A stretch of DNA of 37,778 nt, from assembly GCA_900128585.1 (NCBI GenBank), contig LT642190.1:1-37778 (forward strand), in the 5' to 3' direction. Position numbers and translations under genes: made by a program. The stretch comes from Stramenopiles sp. TOSAG23-3 (taxonomy: Eukaryota > Sar). Below, one piece after another: positions 28,409 to 37,645 of this stretch. The notes beneath the pieces were generated by a model. It was not told where the DNA came from. It did not search any database and worked only from the letters and a program-made list of their open reading frames with translations. Every line of letters begins with the position of its first letter. Position 1 is the first letter of the stretch.

Positions 28409-31400
28409 TTAGTCTTTCGACGGTACCGCCGTGTCCTCGGCTACCAGCGCTTCCTTTTCCTCGACTTCCACCGCCTCCCGTTCCTCGGCTGTCACTTCTT
28501 CCTCTTTTTTCTGGTTTTCTTTTCCAACGCTTCCCACCGTTCGTTTCAGCGTAAACCCCCTTGTGCCGTCTGGGGCTTTCGCGACTTTGCTCAGAACCAT
28601 CCCCCCTTTGTGCCCACCACTTTCCAGCCTTGCCAGTAGCAGGTTTTGGTTGACGCGCTGGCGAGAGGTGCGAAACTTGGGCGCGGCTTTGATCAATTCA
28701 ATGTTGACCGCCTTCAGTGGCGCTCGACTGTGTGGTTTGCCTTTGCCCGACAACGTTTTCTTGCCAACATTGACCAAGAGGTAGCTGACTTCATCTCCCG
28801 TGCTGAGAGCAATTTGCTCCCCGGCACCGTTCGGAAAAATATCGCTTGCGTCGAACCGAACACTGTTTGTGCGGAACTCATACGACCTTATATTGCCGCC
28901 AATAACTTCGCTGTCCTCGCCCAACCGAACATTTTCTACGACGCCTTTGTCGGCAACACCGTGCTGTGACTTTAGCTTGATGTCGTACGCAACGACCGTG
29001 TCCTTCAAGAGCTTGTCTTGGGCGATCGAGAATTCCACCACATCCCCAATTCGCGGTATCCACACACGGCCGTCAGAGAAACGGCAGTCAAACGTTCGGA
29101 AAGAAACGGGTAGGAACGCCTTTCGGGGCGGTTTCGCTGCATCGGAGTCTTCGAGTTTCGCCTTCTCCAAGCGCTCGGTAAGGCTGGTCAGCTCTTCCAA
29201 GGCGCCCGACAGCTTTTCCTTAGGGTGGGATTCCTGGACACTTTCCCCAGATGCCTCTTCCGTACCCGCTGTTACAGGGTCAGCTTTCACTGGGGCTGCT
29301 TTGACGGGGTCAGCTTTTTCTGGGGCCCCTTTCGCTGGCACCTGGTTTCGCCGTGGTTTGGTATGCTGGGTCAGCATTGCCTCAAAGCGCTCCTTAAGCT
29401 CATCCTCTCCGGAGACGTCGATCTTGCCCAGCTGCCGTCGCCTTGGAACAGGACGGCCCCGCACCCCACGACCGCGGCGCTCGCTGGCCCCCTCGACGTT
29501 TTCCGAAACGACGACACCTTCAAACTTTCCCGCAAACCCTTCTATTTCTACAAAACGGTATTCTTTCCCGAGCTTTTTGGCAATGGTGCCCTTGGCCAGG
29601 CGTTTAACTTTCAGCGCACTGGCTTTATCGCCGTCTGCGTCTCTGCGGCCGGGCCGCTTGGTCCTGCGGGAGTCTTTTTCGATGTTACCGACGACAAACT
29701 CGACCTCGTCGCCAGTGCACAACGGTGGGCTGGATTTCTTCGCTTTCGATTTGGACGAACCTTTGCCCCGTTTGTCGCGGTTAGGCGCTTGGCCGGCCAG
29801 TTCATTTTGGTGGAACGAATACCGCCCCCTCGTTTTGGACACGCACTCGATGTAACCAACAGGTTTGTTCTTGTTGTAAAAGGCAACGATGCCGTACTCC
29901 TTAGGGATCACAATGGGTTTTTTCTTCGTTACTTTAATTTTTCGACCGTGTAGCACTTCGCCAGAAGAAAGGCTTACGTTTCGCACGAACAGTTCGCATT
30001 CGACCTCGTCCCCGACGCCCAGGTTCGTCCTTATGCTTTCGAGCGCATCAGGCATGAATTGTACTTGGACCGGTAACTCCGTCGCTGCTGGATTGTCCTC
30101 TTCGGGTTCTGCTGCGTCCTCGGCCTTCAGGTTTTGGCCCTTCTTCTTTCTGTCCGGTTTTCCCCGTTTCACGCCCTTGCTCTTCTTTGCCCCATTCTTT
30201 CCTTCCCCATCGGCCGCTCGTCGAATGGTGAACTTTGTCAAAGGGACCCTGGACCGTGATTTGGTAGGGGATGCTTCCTTGACTTGAAACCCAAACTCCC
30301 GGCAAGTCTCCGTCAAAAAATATCGTTTCAATGGAGAACATCTCAGTGCCTCCACTTCTAACTGCTTGGCACTCTTCGCGGCTCTAAAATCGAGCAAGCG
30401 CGCCTGAAGCAGGGGAAACAACGCCTGGAGGTTCTTCCATCCGATCGCCGAGGCATTCACCTCGATTGTTCCGTTGCCCTTCTCGTGCCCTCTCCCGCTG
30501 CGACCGCCAGGGCCGTGGTTCGATGCAACTTCCGTGACCACCCCCGGCACTTTCGTCGACACAACGCTCGTTTTCCGCTTCGCCAAAGCCCCTTTTGGAA
30601 GAATGACTACACGGGTGGCAATCTGGCGCTTGTTGCCTTCCTTGTCGTTCGAATACGGATCGTCCTCCACGTCGAACGAAATATCGTAACGTTCTTGCAA
30701 GGGCGGGGGCATGCCACGTTGGTTCCCAGCCGTTCCACCTGCTGCGGAATTGCGAATGTTGGCGAACACGGAACTGAAACTAAGTAAAATATTTCCTCGC
30801 TGCGTGCTTCTTTGGCTTAGTGCGAACCCCTCTCGAACTTGCATGACTGTTCCATACTCTCTGCTGGCTCGTTGCACGTGGCTGCCCCGTTTGTACGGGG
30901 CGACCATTGCAATGTTCGAGACCCGCAGCTTTCGGTCTTTCCCATAGTTTGCTCTGGTGATGTCAAGCTTCACCTGGTCCCCGGGCAGAAACTGGGCGGG
31001 CAGGTCGCGCCCGAGCCATGCCCAGTCCGTGTACAGTACGTCGTCGCTCGAGAAAGAGATATCGCTCTTGAGGTTGCTGGAAACCGACCGGGACCGGCGG
31101 CCGCCGCCCTTCTTCTTCTTCTGCGTGGGACTTGCCCCAGGGCCAGGGTTAAGGAGCGAGGCGTCTTCCAGTTCTATCACCCCGCCTCGTCCGACGGGTT
31201 TCGCAGTCTGGTGGCCCTTTCTGCCCCGTGAAGATCGGGAGGTGCGGGGAAACTCGACGCCCTTAGTGACGTACCCGAAGGCGCCTTTGGCTACGACTTC
31301 AAAGAACGACACCGTTCCGGCTTTCAATTTCTTCAGCTGCACGGCGAACTCCGTCGCATCGTCGTCTTTTGCGGCCGATGGCAAGTTCGGGACGTCAACG

Positions 31401-33175
31401 ATTTTGAACTCCACTTCATCGTCGACTTTAAAGGCCTTCCCTTTCGCGCCGCTTTTCGTCGAAAGGCCCAGGTCAAACGCGATTTGCGACGTCCGCGTCC
31501 CGACCGGGACGATGCTACCCCTCCTCCCACTGATGGCCGAGATTTTTCCCTGGAACGACGGCATTTTCCCTTTCAGCTGCTCCGAAACAAACGCTTGCTT
31601 CTGTTCCAACAACGTCTGGGTCACCTCTATTCGCAGGGCGTGCTTCGTCCCCGTTCGTTTCTCGACGGCGACTTGAAATGTACACATGTCCCCGACACGA
31701 ACGCACTGCCTTCCTTTGTCCTTGGTTTTACCAGACTGGGCGTCCGCCACCCCGAACGAGAACTGGGCCTCCTTGCCGTCATGCTCTACCTGGCGGACCC
31801 TTCCGGATCGGTCTGCTTTCCCTTTTCTACTTTTGTCGCCCCGATAGTCCCTTCGCCTCTCGATGGCTTCGCGGGTGATGACCCCTTTGTACACTGTCTG
31901 ATCGCTGACATCGTCCCACTGAACCGTTCCTGGTTTTAATTTCGTCACCCCAACGGCGTTGTAATCGCCTCCTTTGCGTCCTTTGTTACGCCTTGATTTG
32001 ACAACTTCGTACTCGACCTCGTCTCCCACGCGTAGATCGTTCGCGCTCGTCTTTGTGTCCCGAAAGCTGAAGAAGAAATCCCGGTCTTCGCTGCAGCTTT
32101 TGATGAACCCAAACTGCGAATCGCTCATCGTTGACACGATTACTCCCTGGTCCATCTGTTTCGGCGGCTCCGGTTTCTTGAGAATTTTTACCTTTTGCGG
32201 ATTCCGCAGCCCCCCTCCCGTCTTTCTACTCGGTGTTGGGCCTGCCTGTTCGGCCGGGGCTGGCGCAGGGTCGAGGCGATCGGCAGGAAGCGACGATGCT
32301 AAATTCTCCCCCGTTTTCCACTGGTTGACAGAGGGGTCGTGGGGTCTACTGCTGCGGACAATCACGCCCGGTGCCATGCCTGGGCCGTCGCTTCGCGCGC
32401 GATAATCGTTGCTCCCACGGGCACCGTCGTTACGGTCACCGCCATGGGAGCGGTAGTCTTGCCCTCCCCGGTCGTTGCGCCCCCGACCATCGTAGCCACG
32501 ATCGTTGTACCCGCCGCCACGGCCACGGTCGTTGCGCCCCCGACCATCGTAGCCACGGTCGTTATACCCACCGCCACGGTCACGATCGTTGCGCCCCCGA
32601 CCATCGTAGCCACGGTCGTTATACCCACCGCCACGGCCTCGGTCGTTGTATCCACCGCCCCGGCCTCGGTCGTTGTACCCACCACCACGGCCTCGGTCGT
32701 TGTACCCACGGTCAGACTGCCGCCTGTCCTGTTGCTGGTACCCATCACTTCTGGATCGCGAATCTCCCCGTCTATCCCCATACTGGTCGTTCCTGCCGGC
32801 ACTGCCCCTTGCGTCCCCGCGCTGGTAACTAGGGGCACGCTGCTGCTGCTCAGGTCGCCGTTCGAAGCTGTTGCCTCTGTCACGACGGGACGGTTGGGCC
32901 TGCGGCGCACGCTGGTGCTGCTGCTGCTCAGGTCGCCGTTCGAAACTGTTGCCTCTGTCACGACGGGGCGGTTGGGCCTGCGGCGCACGCTGCTGCTGCC
33001 GCTGCTCAGGTCGCCGTTCGAAGCTGTTGCCTCTGTCACGACGGGACGGTTGGGCCTGCGGCACACGCTGTACGTCTACCTGGGGTTCTTCTTCCGTCTC
33101 TTCTTCGGACAATGACTTCTTGCCATCGCTGTAATCATCATCATCGTCCGAAGACAATTGATCTGCCCAATCCAT
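28409..33175 (-). CDS. Unr/CSDE1-like protein with about eight cold-shock modules and RGG-type N-terminal repeats
   Basis: 1588 aa from the ATG at 33175; an RNA-binding protein, probably a cytoplasmic translation or mRNA-stability regulator (family knowledge). After an acidic start come three 24-26-aa repeats with RRDRGNSFERRPEQ (38-112), then YNDRGRGGG and YDGRGRND repeats (155-238), typical of disordered RNA-binding RGG tails. The first clear cold-shock fold is about 344-411 (GVIVS, FGFIKS, DFFFSF, then GDEVEYEVV). Similar terminal GD-x-V strands recur near 495, 585, 732, 1055, 1155, 1378 and 1460. Other openings include EYGTVMQVREGFALSQ and EYGIVAFYNKNKPVGYIECV. The alternation of canonical and degenerate modules matches CSDE1 (nine in animals). 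A Lys/Ala/Pro repeat lies at about 1284-1302. It is twice the usual length. Confidence 0.85.
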   Translation of the reverse strand: MDWADQLSSDDDDDYSDGKKSLSEEETEEEPQVDVQRVPQAQPSRRDRGNSFERRPEQRQQQRAPQAQPPRRDRGNSFERRPEQQQHQRAPQAQPSRRDRGNSFERRPEQQQRAPSYQRGDARGSAGRNDQYGDRRGDSRSRSDGYQQQDRRQSDRGYNDRGRGGGYNDRGRGGGYNDRGRGGGYNDRGYDGRGRNDRDRGGGYNDRGYDGRGRNDRGRGGGYNDRGYDGRGRNDRGGQDYRSHGGDRNDGARGSNDYRARSDGPGMAPGVIVRSSRPHDPSVNQWKTGENLASSLPADRLDPAPAPAEQAGPTPSRKTGGGLRNPQKVKILKKPEPPKQMDQGVIVSTMSDSQFGFIKSCSEDRDFFFSFRDTKTSANDLRVGDEVEYEVVKSRRNKGRKGGDYNAVGVTKLKPGTVQWDDVSDQTVYKGVITREAIERRRDYRGDKSRKGKADRSGRVRQVEHDGKEAQFSFGVADAQSGKTKDKGRQCVRVGDMCTFQVAVEKRTGTKHALRIEVTQTLLEQKQAFVSEQLKGKMPSFQGKISAISGRRGSIVPVGTRTSQIAFDLGLSTKSGAKGKAFKVDDEVEFKIVDVPNLPSAAKDDDATEFAVQLKKLKAGTVSFFEVVAKGAFGYVTKGVEFPRTSRSSRGRKGHQTAKPVGRGGVIELEDASLLNPGPGASPTQKKKKGGGRRSRSVSSNLKSDISFSSDDVLYTDWAWLGRDLPAQFLPGDQVKLDITRANYGKDRKLRVSNIAMVAPYKRGSHVQRASREYGTVMQVREGFALSQRSTQRGNILLSFSSVFANIRNSAAGGTAGNQRGMPPPLQERYDISFDVEDDPYSNDKEGNKRQIATRVVILPKGALAKRKTSVVSTKVPGVVTEVASNHGPGGRSGRGHEKGNGTIEVNASAIGWKNLQALFPLLQARLLDFRAAKSAKQLEVEALRCSPLKRYFLTETCREFGFQVKEASPTKSRSRVPLTKFTIRRAADGEGKNGAKKSKGVKRGKPDRKKKGQNLKAEDAAEPEEDNPAATELPVQVQFMPDALESIRTNLGVGDEVECELFVRNVSLSSGEVLHGRKIKVTKKKPIVIPKEYGIVAFYNKNKPVGYIECVSKTRGRYSFHQNELAGQAPNRDKRGKGSSKSKAKKSSPPLCTGDEVEFVVGNIEKDSRRTKRPGRRDADGDKASALKVKRLAKGTIAKKLGKEYRFVEIEGFAGKFEGVVVSENVEGASERRGRGVRGRPVPRRRQLGKIDVSGEDELKERFEAMLTQHTKPRRNQVPAKGAPEKADPVKAAPVKADPVTAGTEEASGESVQESHPKEKLSGALEELTSLTERLEKAKLEDSDAAKPPRKAFLPVSFRTFDCRFSDGRVWIPRIGDVVEFSIAQDKLLKDTVVAYDIKLKSQHGVADKGVVENVRLGEDSEVIGGNIRSYEFRTNSVRFDASDIFPNGAGEQIALSTGDEVSYLLVNVGKKTLSGKGKPHSRAPLKAVNIELIKAAPKFRTSRQRVNQNLLLARLESGGHKGGMVLSKVAKAPDGTRGFTLKRTVGSVGKENQKKEEEVTAEEREAVEVEEKEALVAEDTAVPSKD
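32462..32713 (-). repeat. Coding minisatellite (YNDRG/RGGG units)
   Basis: Tandem units of 21-48 bp encode alternating YNDRGRGGG and YNDRGYDGRGRNDRGRGGG blocks of the cold-shock protein. The copies are nearly identical at DNA level, which implies recent expansion by slippage or unequal exchange. Confidence 0.9.
32840..33064 (-). repeat. Coding tandem repeat, three units of about 72-78 bp
   Basis: Three near-identical units encode QAQPSRRDRGNSFERRPEQ plus a variable Gln run. RRDRGNS is a basophilic-kinase-like site repeated three times. Length variation between strains is likely. Confidence 0.9.
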
Positions 33176-34337
33176 TCCTACCCAATCGGTTTGTTTATTT
33201 CGTTTCTCCCACCGAAGTGTATTGTTGTATTTATGTATATATAGATACGCGGCTTCTGAGTCTTATGTGTTGAAGAAGGGGGGCAGTCGTATCTATTATT
33301 AATAACACGTTTCTCCGTTCGATATGTATTCAAACTCCAATATTCAATTCTTAACTTTTCTCTCTTCCTTTCTTTAAATCTTTCTTTCTCTATATTGTTT
33401 GTTTCTTTCTTTCTTTCCCTCTTCCTTTCTTTCTCTCTGTCTTTCTCTCTCTGTCTTTCTTTCTTTCATTCTTTCATTCTCTTTCTTTCTTTTGCCACCA
33501 CCACTGCCCGCGAGGACCGCCATTCTTCCCAATGGCGGGAACATATAATATAAGGATAAAAATAAATAAACTAAAAGTAAACTTTCTTTTCGTTTTAATT
33601 ATAATAAATTTAAAATAAAAAAAAGATAAATAAAACTATATTTATTTATGTAAAGATTGTACTTTGTAATTAAAATGTATATAAAAATGAAATAATAAAA
33701 GTGTTCTTTTTTACTTAAAAAGAAAAGAATTTAATTTTACGAGATCCTACAATTTTAGCATAGAAATAGAATGAGTTTGATATTATATGCTATGTGTATG
33801 TATGTACTACTTCTTGAGGTTTGAAATTATTGTACTTTATATAGGAATTGTTGAAACAAGTTATACTTAATAAGTGTAGTAAAGTATTTATAAATATTAC
33901 ATTATTGTAGTTAATTTATTACCTTTATTCCTATCATTATCGAAATGAAAAGAAGACAAAAGAATTTTATTTTTTCTTCTTTTTTTTTGTGTTTCTGAAG
34001 AAATTCAGGTATTTTAACAGGTACATAGCATAGAATATTGAAGTAAAAGACCTTCACTTTTTTTAACTTTTTTTTGTTTTTCAATGTTGTGTCTATGTTA
34101 TTTAAAAAAATAAGAAAGACATCCTCTTTTTTTTCTTTTTTTTTCTTTTTTCTTCTTCTTCTTCTTCTTCTCTTCTTCTCTTCTTCCGTGCGCGCCCACG
34201 CCCACACGCGGACACTTTATGGTTTACTCTACAGTTCGTGTTGATGAATGGATTGATATGAAAGATAGAAAACGAATTGAAGAAGAAACTTACACGAAAC
34301 ACTTTTGTTTAGTTACAAAAAATTTAATAAACCCTCC
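33176..34337. other. AT-rich gap upstream of the cold-shock gene
   Basis: No gene seen. It holds a pyrimidine tract (33357-33493) and a perfect 8-bp hairpin at 33517-33538 (CCGCCATT, 6-base loop, AATGGCGG) in a small GC-rich patch. Then come dispersed-motif copies at 33755-33769 (inverted), 33785-33804 (forward), 34017-34035 (inverted, ACAGGTACATAGCATAGAA) and 34080-34100 (forward), and another pyrimidine tract (34122-34187). Confidence 0.65.
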
Positions 34338-34552
34338 TAAGCATGAGGCTAAACTGCAAACGTATTCGTGAAGTGGAAAGACTGGGTTGAGCGCAAACCG
34401 TTCCCGTCCGCATCCTTCGGGTGTGGCCGCATCCCTCTTCGAGGGGGTGTGGTGTGCGGTATGGGAGCGGGCAAGTGCCTGCTGAGGAGAGAGGGTCATG
34501 TGGTCAGGTGAATCTAAGTAGCCGGTTCCGCCTCCTCCAACACTCATGTTTG
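34338..34552 (+). ncRNA. Candidate structured non-coding RNA, about 215 nt, class unknown
   Basis: A GC-rich island in AT-rich DNA that folds well. The ends close a 10-bp helix (34338-34347 with 34543-34552). Inside, CCGTTCCCGT (34398-34407) pairs over 10 bp with ATGGGAGCGG (34461-34470). This encloses two adjacent, similar hairpins: CCGCATCC-TTC-GGGTGTGG (34408-34426, 8 bp) and CCGCATCCC with GGGGTGTGG (34427-34452, 9 bp). GAGGAG (34484-34489) pairs with CTCCTC (34532-34537). At least six pairs are G-U on the + strand and would be A-C mismatches on the other, so the transcript is +. GTGGAAAGACTGGG faintly recalls the CR-I box of RNase P/MRP RNA, but CR-V is not evident. Confidence 0.5.
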
Positions 34553-34987
34553 TTGCTACGTGACAACTTTAGTTTACTACACTTTCTCGTCTGGGAGTGC
34601 TCTACTGGGAGCTTTCTGGAGTGTAAAATGGTTTTCCTGAAAAGGTACATGTTATTCGGTGATGGACCGGCGCTCGTTTGCGCAACCCATCTGCCTTGGA
34701 CGGGATAGGGGGGAGCACATCAATGGGAGTGCTCTTACACGGGATTGTGATATTGAAATTTTCCCCTGGTTCCCTGAACGCCATCTCTTGTTAGTTTTAC
34801 GAAAATTCTCTCGCTGATCACCGGCCGTGGGCCCCGACGTTTTGTGCATGCTAGCGTTTTCCTGCTACTTAGCAGGCCTGCATCATGAAAGTCGGATGGC
34901 GCCATGGCCGCGAGAAAACGGTCAACTATGATCAGCCATAATGTTCCATTTTTTTTTCTCATTACGACACATATCACAAAACCAAAA
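34553..34987 (+). promoter_or_regulatory. Promoter and leader region of eIF4A with hairpin and direct repeat
   Basis: This stretch is less AT-rich than the other gaps. GGGAGTGCTCT occurs twice (34593-34603 and 34725-34735). The second copy overlaps an 8-bp hairpin, GGGAGCAC (34711-34718) with GTGCTCTT (34729-34736). GCAGGCCTGC at 34872-34881 is a perfect 10-bp palindrome. An upstream in-frame ATG (34904, GCCATGG context) precedes the start I chose. Confidence 0.4.
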
Positions 34988-36241
34988 ATGGAGAAAGTAG
35001 ACGATGAGCGGAACGGTGCCCCACTGGTGGGGGCTAAGGAGGAAAAGGAGCGGAGTGCCGATGGCGACGAGTCGGAGGACGTGGGCACGGAGGTGTACAA
35101 CACGTTCGACGACATGGGAGTGAAGGAAACCCTACTCCGAGGGATCTATGGGATGGGCTACGAACGGCCATCGGCGATCCAAAAGCGGGCGATTGTACCC
35201 GTTTTTCGGGGACACGACTGTATCTGTCAGTCCCAATCGGGGACCGGGAAGACGGCGGCGTTTTGCACGGGGGTCCTGGAGCGTATGGACCTCTCGTTGA
35301 GGGAAGCGCAGGCGATCGTGCTGTCGCCCACCCGCGAGCTTGCGAAACAGACGTACAATGTTTTGTCGAGCATTGGTTCGTACATGGAGGGGATAAAGGT
35401 GCACCTGTTAATCGGGGGGCGGGGGCAACCGTCCAACCGAACGCACGCGCAGATGCTGGAGGAAGGCGTGCACGTCGTGGTTGGCACCCCGGGGCGGGTC
35501 CTGCAGATGGTCGCGGACCTAGGCGCGTTGCGGGTCCATGCGTTGAAGATGCTGGTCTTGGACGAGGCGGACGAGATGCTCTCGATGGGGTTTCAAGAGC
35601 AAATCTACGATTTGGTAAAGTACCTCCCCGAAGAGATGCAGCTTTGTCTTTTTTCGGCGACAATGCCGGGGGAGGCTCTGGCGCTGACCAAAAAGTTCAT
35701 GCGAAACCCGGTGACGATACTAGTCAAGCGAGAGGATGTCACGCTACTTGGGATCGAGCAGTTCTTCGTCAACGTCGAGCGTGAGGAGTACAAGGTTGGC
35801 ACGCTGATGGACTTGTATGAGCAGTTGACGATCACCCAGGCGGTCATCTTTTGCAACATGAAACGGAAGTGCGACTGGATTGCGGAGAAGATGACCGAGA
35901 ACGATTTTACCGTAAGTGTGCTGCACGGGGAGATGGACCAGCAGGACAGGGACCTGGTTGCCAAAGAGTTCCGGTCGGGGACTAGCCGCGTTTTGATTAC
36001 CACGGATGTGTTGGCCAGAGGGTTCGACTGCCAGCAAGTGAACTTGGTGATCAACTACGACTTGCCTCGAAACAGGGAAAATTACATCCACCGGATAGGG
36101 CGTAGTGGGCGCTTTGGGAGGAAAGGCGTTGCAATCAACTTCGTGACGGCCGGCGATTTGCGGACTATGCGTGACATAGAGAGCTATTACCACACGTTGT
36201 GGACGGAAATGCCTGCAGATTTTGACATTGCGAGTGGTTAG
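34988..36241 (+). CDS. EIF4A: eIF4A-type DEAD-box RNA helicase
   Basis: The ATP-dependent helicase of the cap-binding complex, which unwinds mRNA 5' leaders. 417 aa from ATG 34988, which places the Q-motif [26 protein letters not shown] at about 40, as in eIF4A. An in-frame ATG at 34904 with a better context would add 28 aa, including a hydrophobic VPFFFLITT patch, and cannot be excluded. Motifs in order: Walker A SGTGKT (84-89), PTRELA, GTPGRV, DEAD (192-195), SATMP (223-227), then HRIGRSGR (368-375). The ending [17 protein letters not shown] matches eIF4A more than FAL1/eIF4AIII or other DEAD-box families. Asn-Tyr-Asp-Leu-Pro and [21 protein letters not shown] are intact, so it should be active. 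Confidence 0.92.
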   Translation: MEKVDDERNGAPLVGAKEEKERSADGDESEDVGTEVYNTFDDMGVKETLLRGIYGMGYERPSAIQKRAIVPVFRGHDCICQSQSGTGKTAAFCTGVLERMDLSLREAQAIVLSPTRELAKQTYNVLSSIGSYMEGIKVHLLIGGRGQPSNRTHAQMLEEGVHVVVGTPGRVLQMVADLGALRVHALKMLVLDEADEMLSMGFQEQIYDLVKYLPEEMQLCLFSATMPGEALALTKKFMRNPVTILVKREDVTLLGIEQFFVNVEREEYKVGTLMDLYEQLTITQAVIFCNMKRKCDWIAEKMTENDFTVSVLHGEMDQQDRDLVAKEFRSGTSRVLITTDVLARGFDCQQVNLVINYDLPRNRENYIHRIGRSGRFGRKGVAINFVTAGDLRTMRDIESYYHTLWTEMPADFDIASG

Positions 36242-36475
36242 GGGGACGACCCCCTGGGGGTTTTGTTGTTTTTTTGTTTTACTGCCTTGGCGAGGCAATT
36301 AGCAGGACGGCGAACAATTTGGACGTTCGTGACGTGAGGCAATTTACGGTAGAAGTGACACGTAATAATTTTAAAGTAGAATTTTTTTTTTAATGAAACC
36401 ATCAGTTCGCTAACCTATTCGTACAAGAAATTATATTTTTATAATTTTAATATTTTATATACACTGTTCAATAAT

Positions 36476-37645
36476 TTACAATCTGCGAAAGATAGATTTC
36501 GATTTCGTTTTCTTTCGTGGCATTACGGAGCTCAAGGCCCTGTTTGTCAACCATCGACCGAACATGGACGACTTTTCCATCGTCGTTTCCCATTTAGACT
36601 CGTAGTTCTTCCGTGTCGATACACGCGCGTCATTTAATTGCAGCATTTTTAGCAGCGGTGTCGTAATGAACGAAGGCAACCATTGGTGTTTGACTTTGGC
36701 CTTGAAGTCGTCAAAATCGATTTCGAATTTGTGGCCACCTTGGCGGCTCGCATCGGGACTGTAATCCGTGGTGAGTTTCAATCTAATGTTCGTGTACGTA
36801 AGGTCCTGGATCACGACCACTGGTTTGAACAGTCTTCCTGTCTTCTTGCTGACGGAATCAGTGTTCAGTACTGATTTCTTCGTGATAATCGAAATGGACG
36901 GCTTTTGCTGCAATATTTGCCAAATGTTGTAATACAGCGCCTGCTTTCCTGCCTTGGTGTTGCCAGCCGCCCGTAGTTGCTCAGTCGATTGGCCCTCCCA
37001 CGGGTTGCGAATGAGGCTGTTCACCTTGTTCATGGCAACGTCGGTAAGTTTCTCTATTATCATCTGGCTAAATTTATTAATAATCGGCAAATTCGTTCCG
37101 CGCATGACAGCGTTTGCCAGCTTGGAAACGGCCTTCTTCAACAAAAGGTGCCCCTTCCCCTCTTCCCCCTTGTGGTTCTTGTGGTCCAGGTAGAGTGGCG
37201 CAACTGTGTGGAGGTCTTTTGTGTTTGGGTCGTAGCACGAGATCTTCGATTTGTGATCCTCTGCTTTCTCAAATGCGTTCATATCCTTGTCGTACGACAG
37301 CTGAAAATCAAGCAGAACGCCAGGTTTCTCTCCCGACATGTTGCAGTTTGATAAAACGTCAAAGTCAGACCGACCAAATTTGCCCATAAACGTATCGGTA
37401 AATACGAGTCTGTCGAACACCAGAACGGCTTTCACGTCCATAAGCGTGTCTTCGTTCTTCCGGAGCAACTTTATGTCAATGGAGGGCATCGCAAAGTTGA
37501 CACCATCCGCCTTGACTTTTTTAATAGAAATGAGATTCACGTCTTGTCGGAGACCTTGGTTGATCGTCTCTCTCAACCCCATAGGTTCCGTTGCGGCGGC
37601 GCAAACCGCGAAGACCGCAAGTAAAGCAACTACAGTAACCTTCAT
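36476..37645 (-). CDS. Secreted or luminal hypothetical protein
   Basis: 389 aa from the ATG at 37645; family not recognised. Residues 1-18 (MKVTVVALLAVFAVCAAA) are a clear signal peptide. The mature protein alternates beta-like segments (IDIKLLRKNEDTLMDVKAVLVFDRLVF; GHKFEIDFDDFKAKV) with an amphipathic helical centre (about 165-215). It ends in a basic tail (PRKKTKSKSIFRRL) without a membrane span or GPI-type hydrophobic end. The pattern would suit a lipid-binding TULIP-type fold, but that is a guess from texture, not a match. It converges on eIF4A with a 234-bp gap. Confidence 0.75.
   Translation of the reverse strand: MKVTVVALLAVFAVCAAATEPMGLRETINQGLRQDVNLISIKKVKADGVNFAMPSIDIKLLRKNEDTLMDVKAVLVFDRLVFTDTFMGKFGRSDFDVLSNCNMSGEKPGVLLDFQLSYDKDMNAFEKAEDHKSKISCYDPNTKDLHTVAPLYLDHKNHKGEEGKGHLLLKKAVSKLANAVMRGTNLPIINKFSQMIIEKLTDVAMNKVNSLIRNPWEGQSTEQLRAAGNTKAGKQALYYNIWQILQQKPSISIITKKSVLNTDSVSKKTGRLFKPVVVIQDLTYTNIRLKLTTDYSPDASRQGGHKFEIDFDDFKAKVKHQWLPSFITTPLLKMLQLNDARVSTRKNYESKWETTMEKSSMFGRWLTNRALSSVMPRKKTKSKSIFRRL

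Noticed and set aside
34341-34376. U6 snRNA (short match ATTCGTGAAG near AGCATG)
   Set aside because: The invariant ACAGAGA box and the U6 5' hairpin are absent upstream, so the match is probably chance.
34500-34525. SRP RNA helix 8 (GGTCAGG followed by AAGTAGCC)
   Set aside because: The GNAR-type tetraloop stem between the two internal-loop strands does not form.
34290-34547. 85-codon minus-strand frame across the structured RNA locus
   Set aside because: Low-complexity start and no domain; the base-pairing pattern with + strand G-U pairs explains the sequence better.
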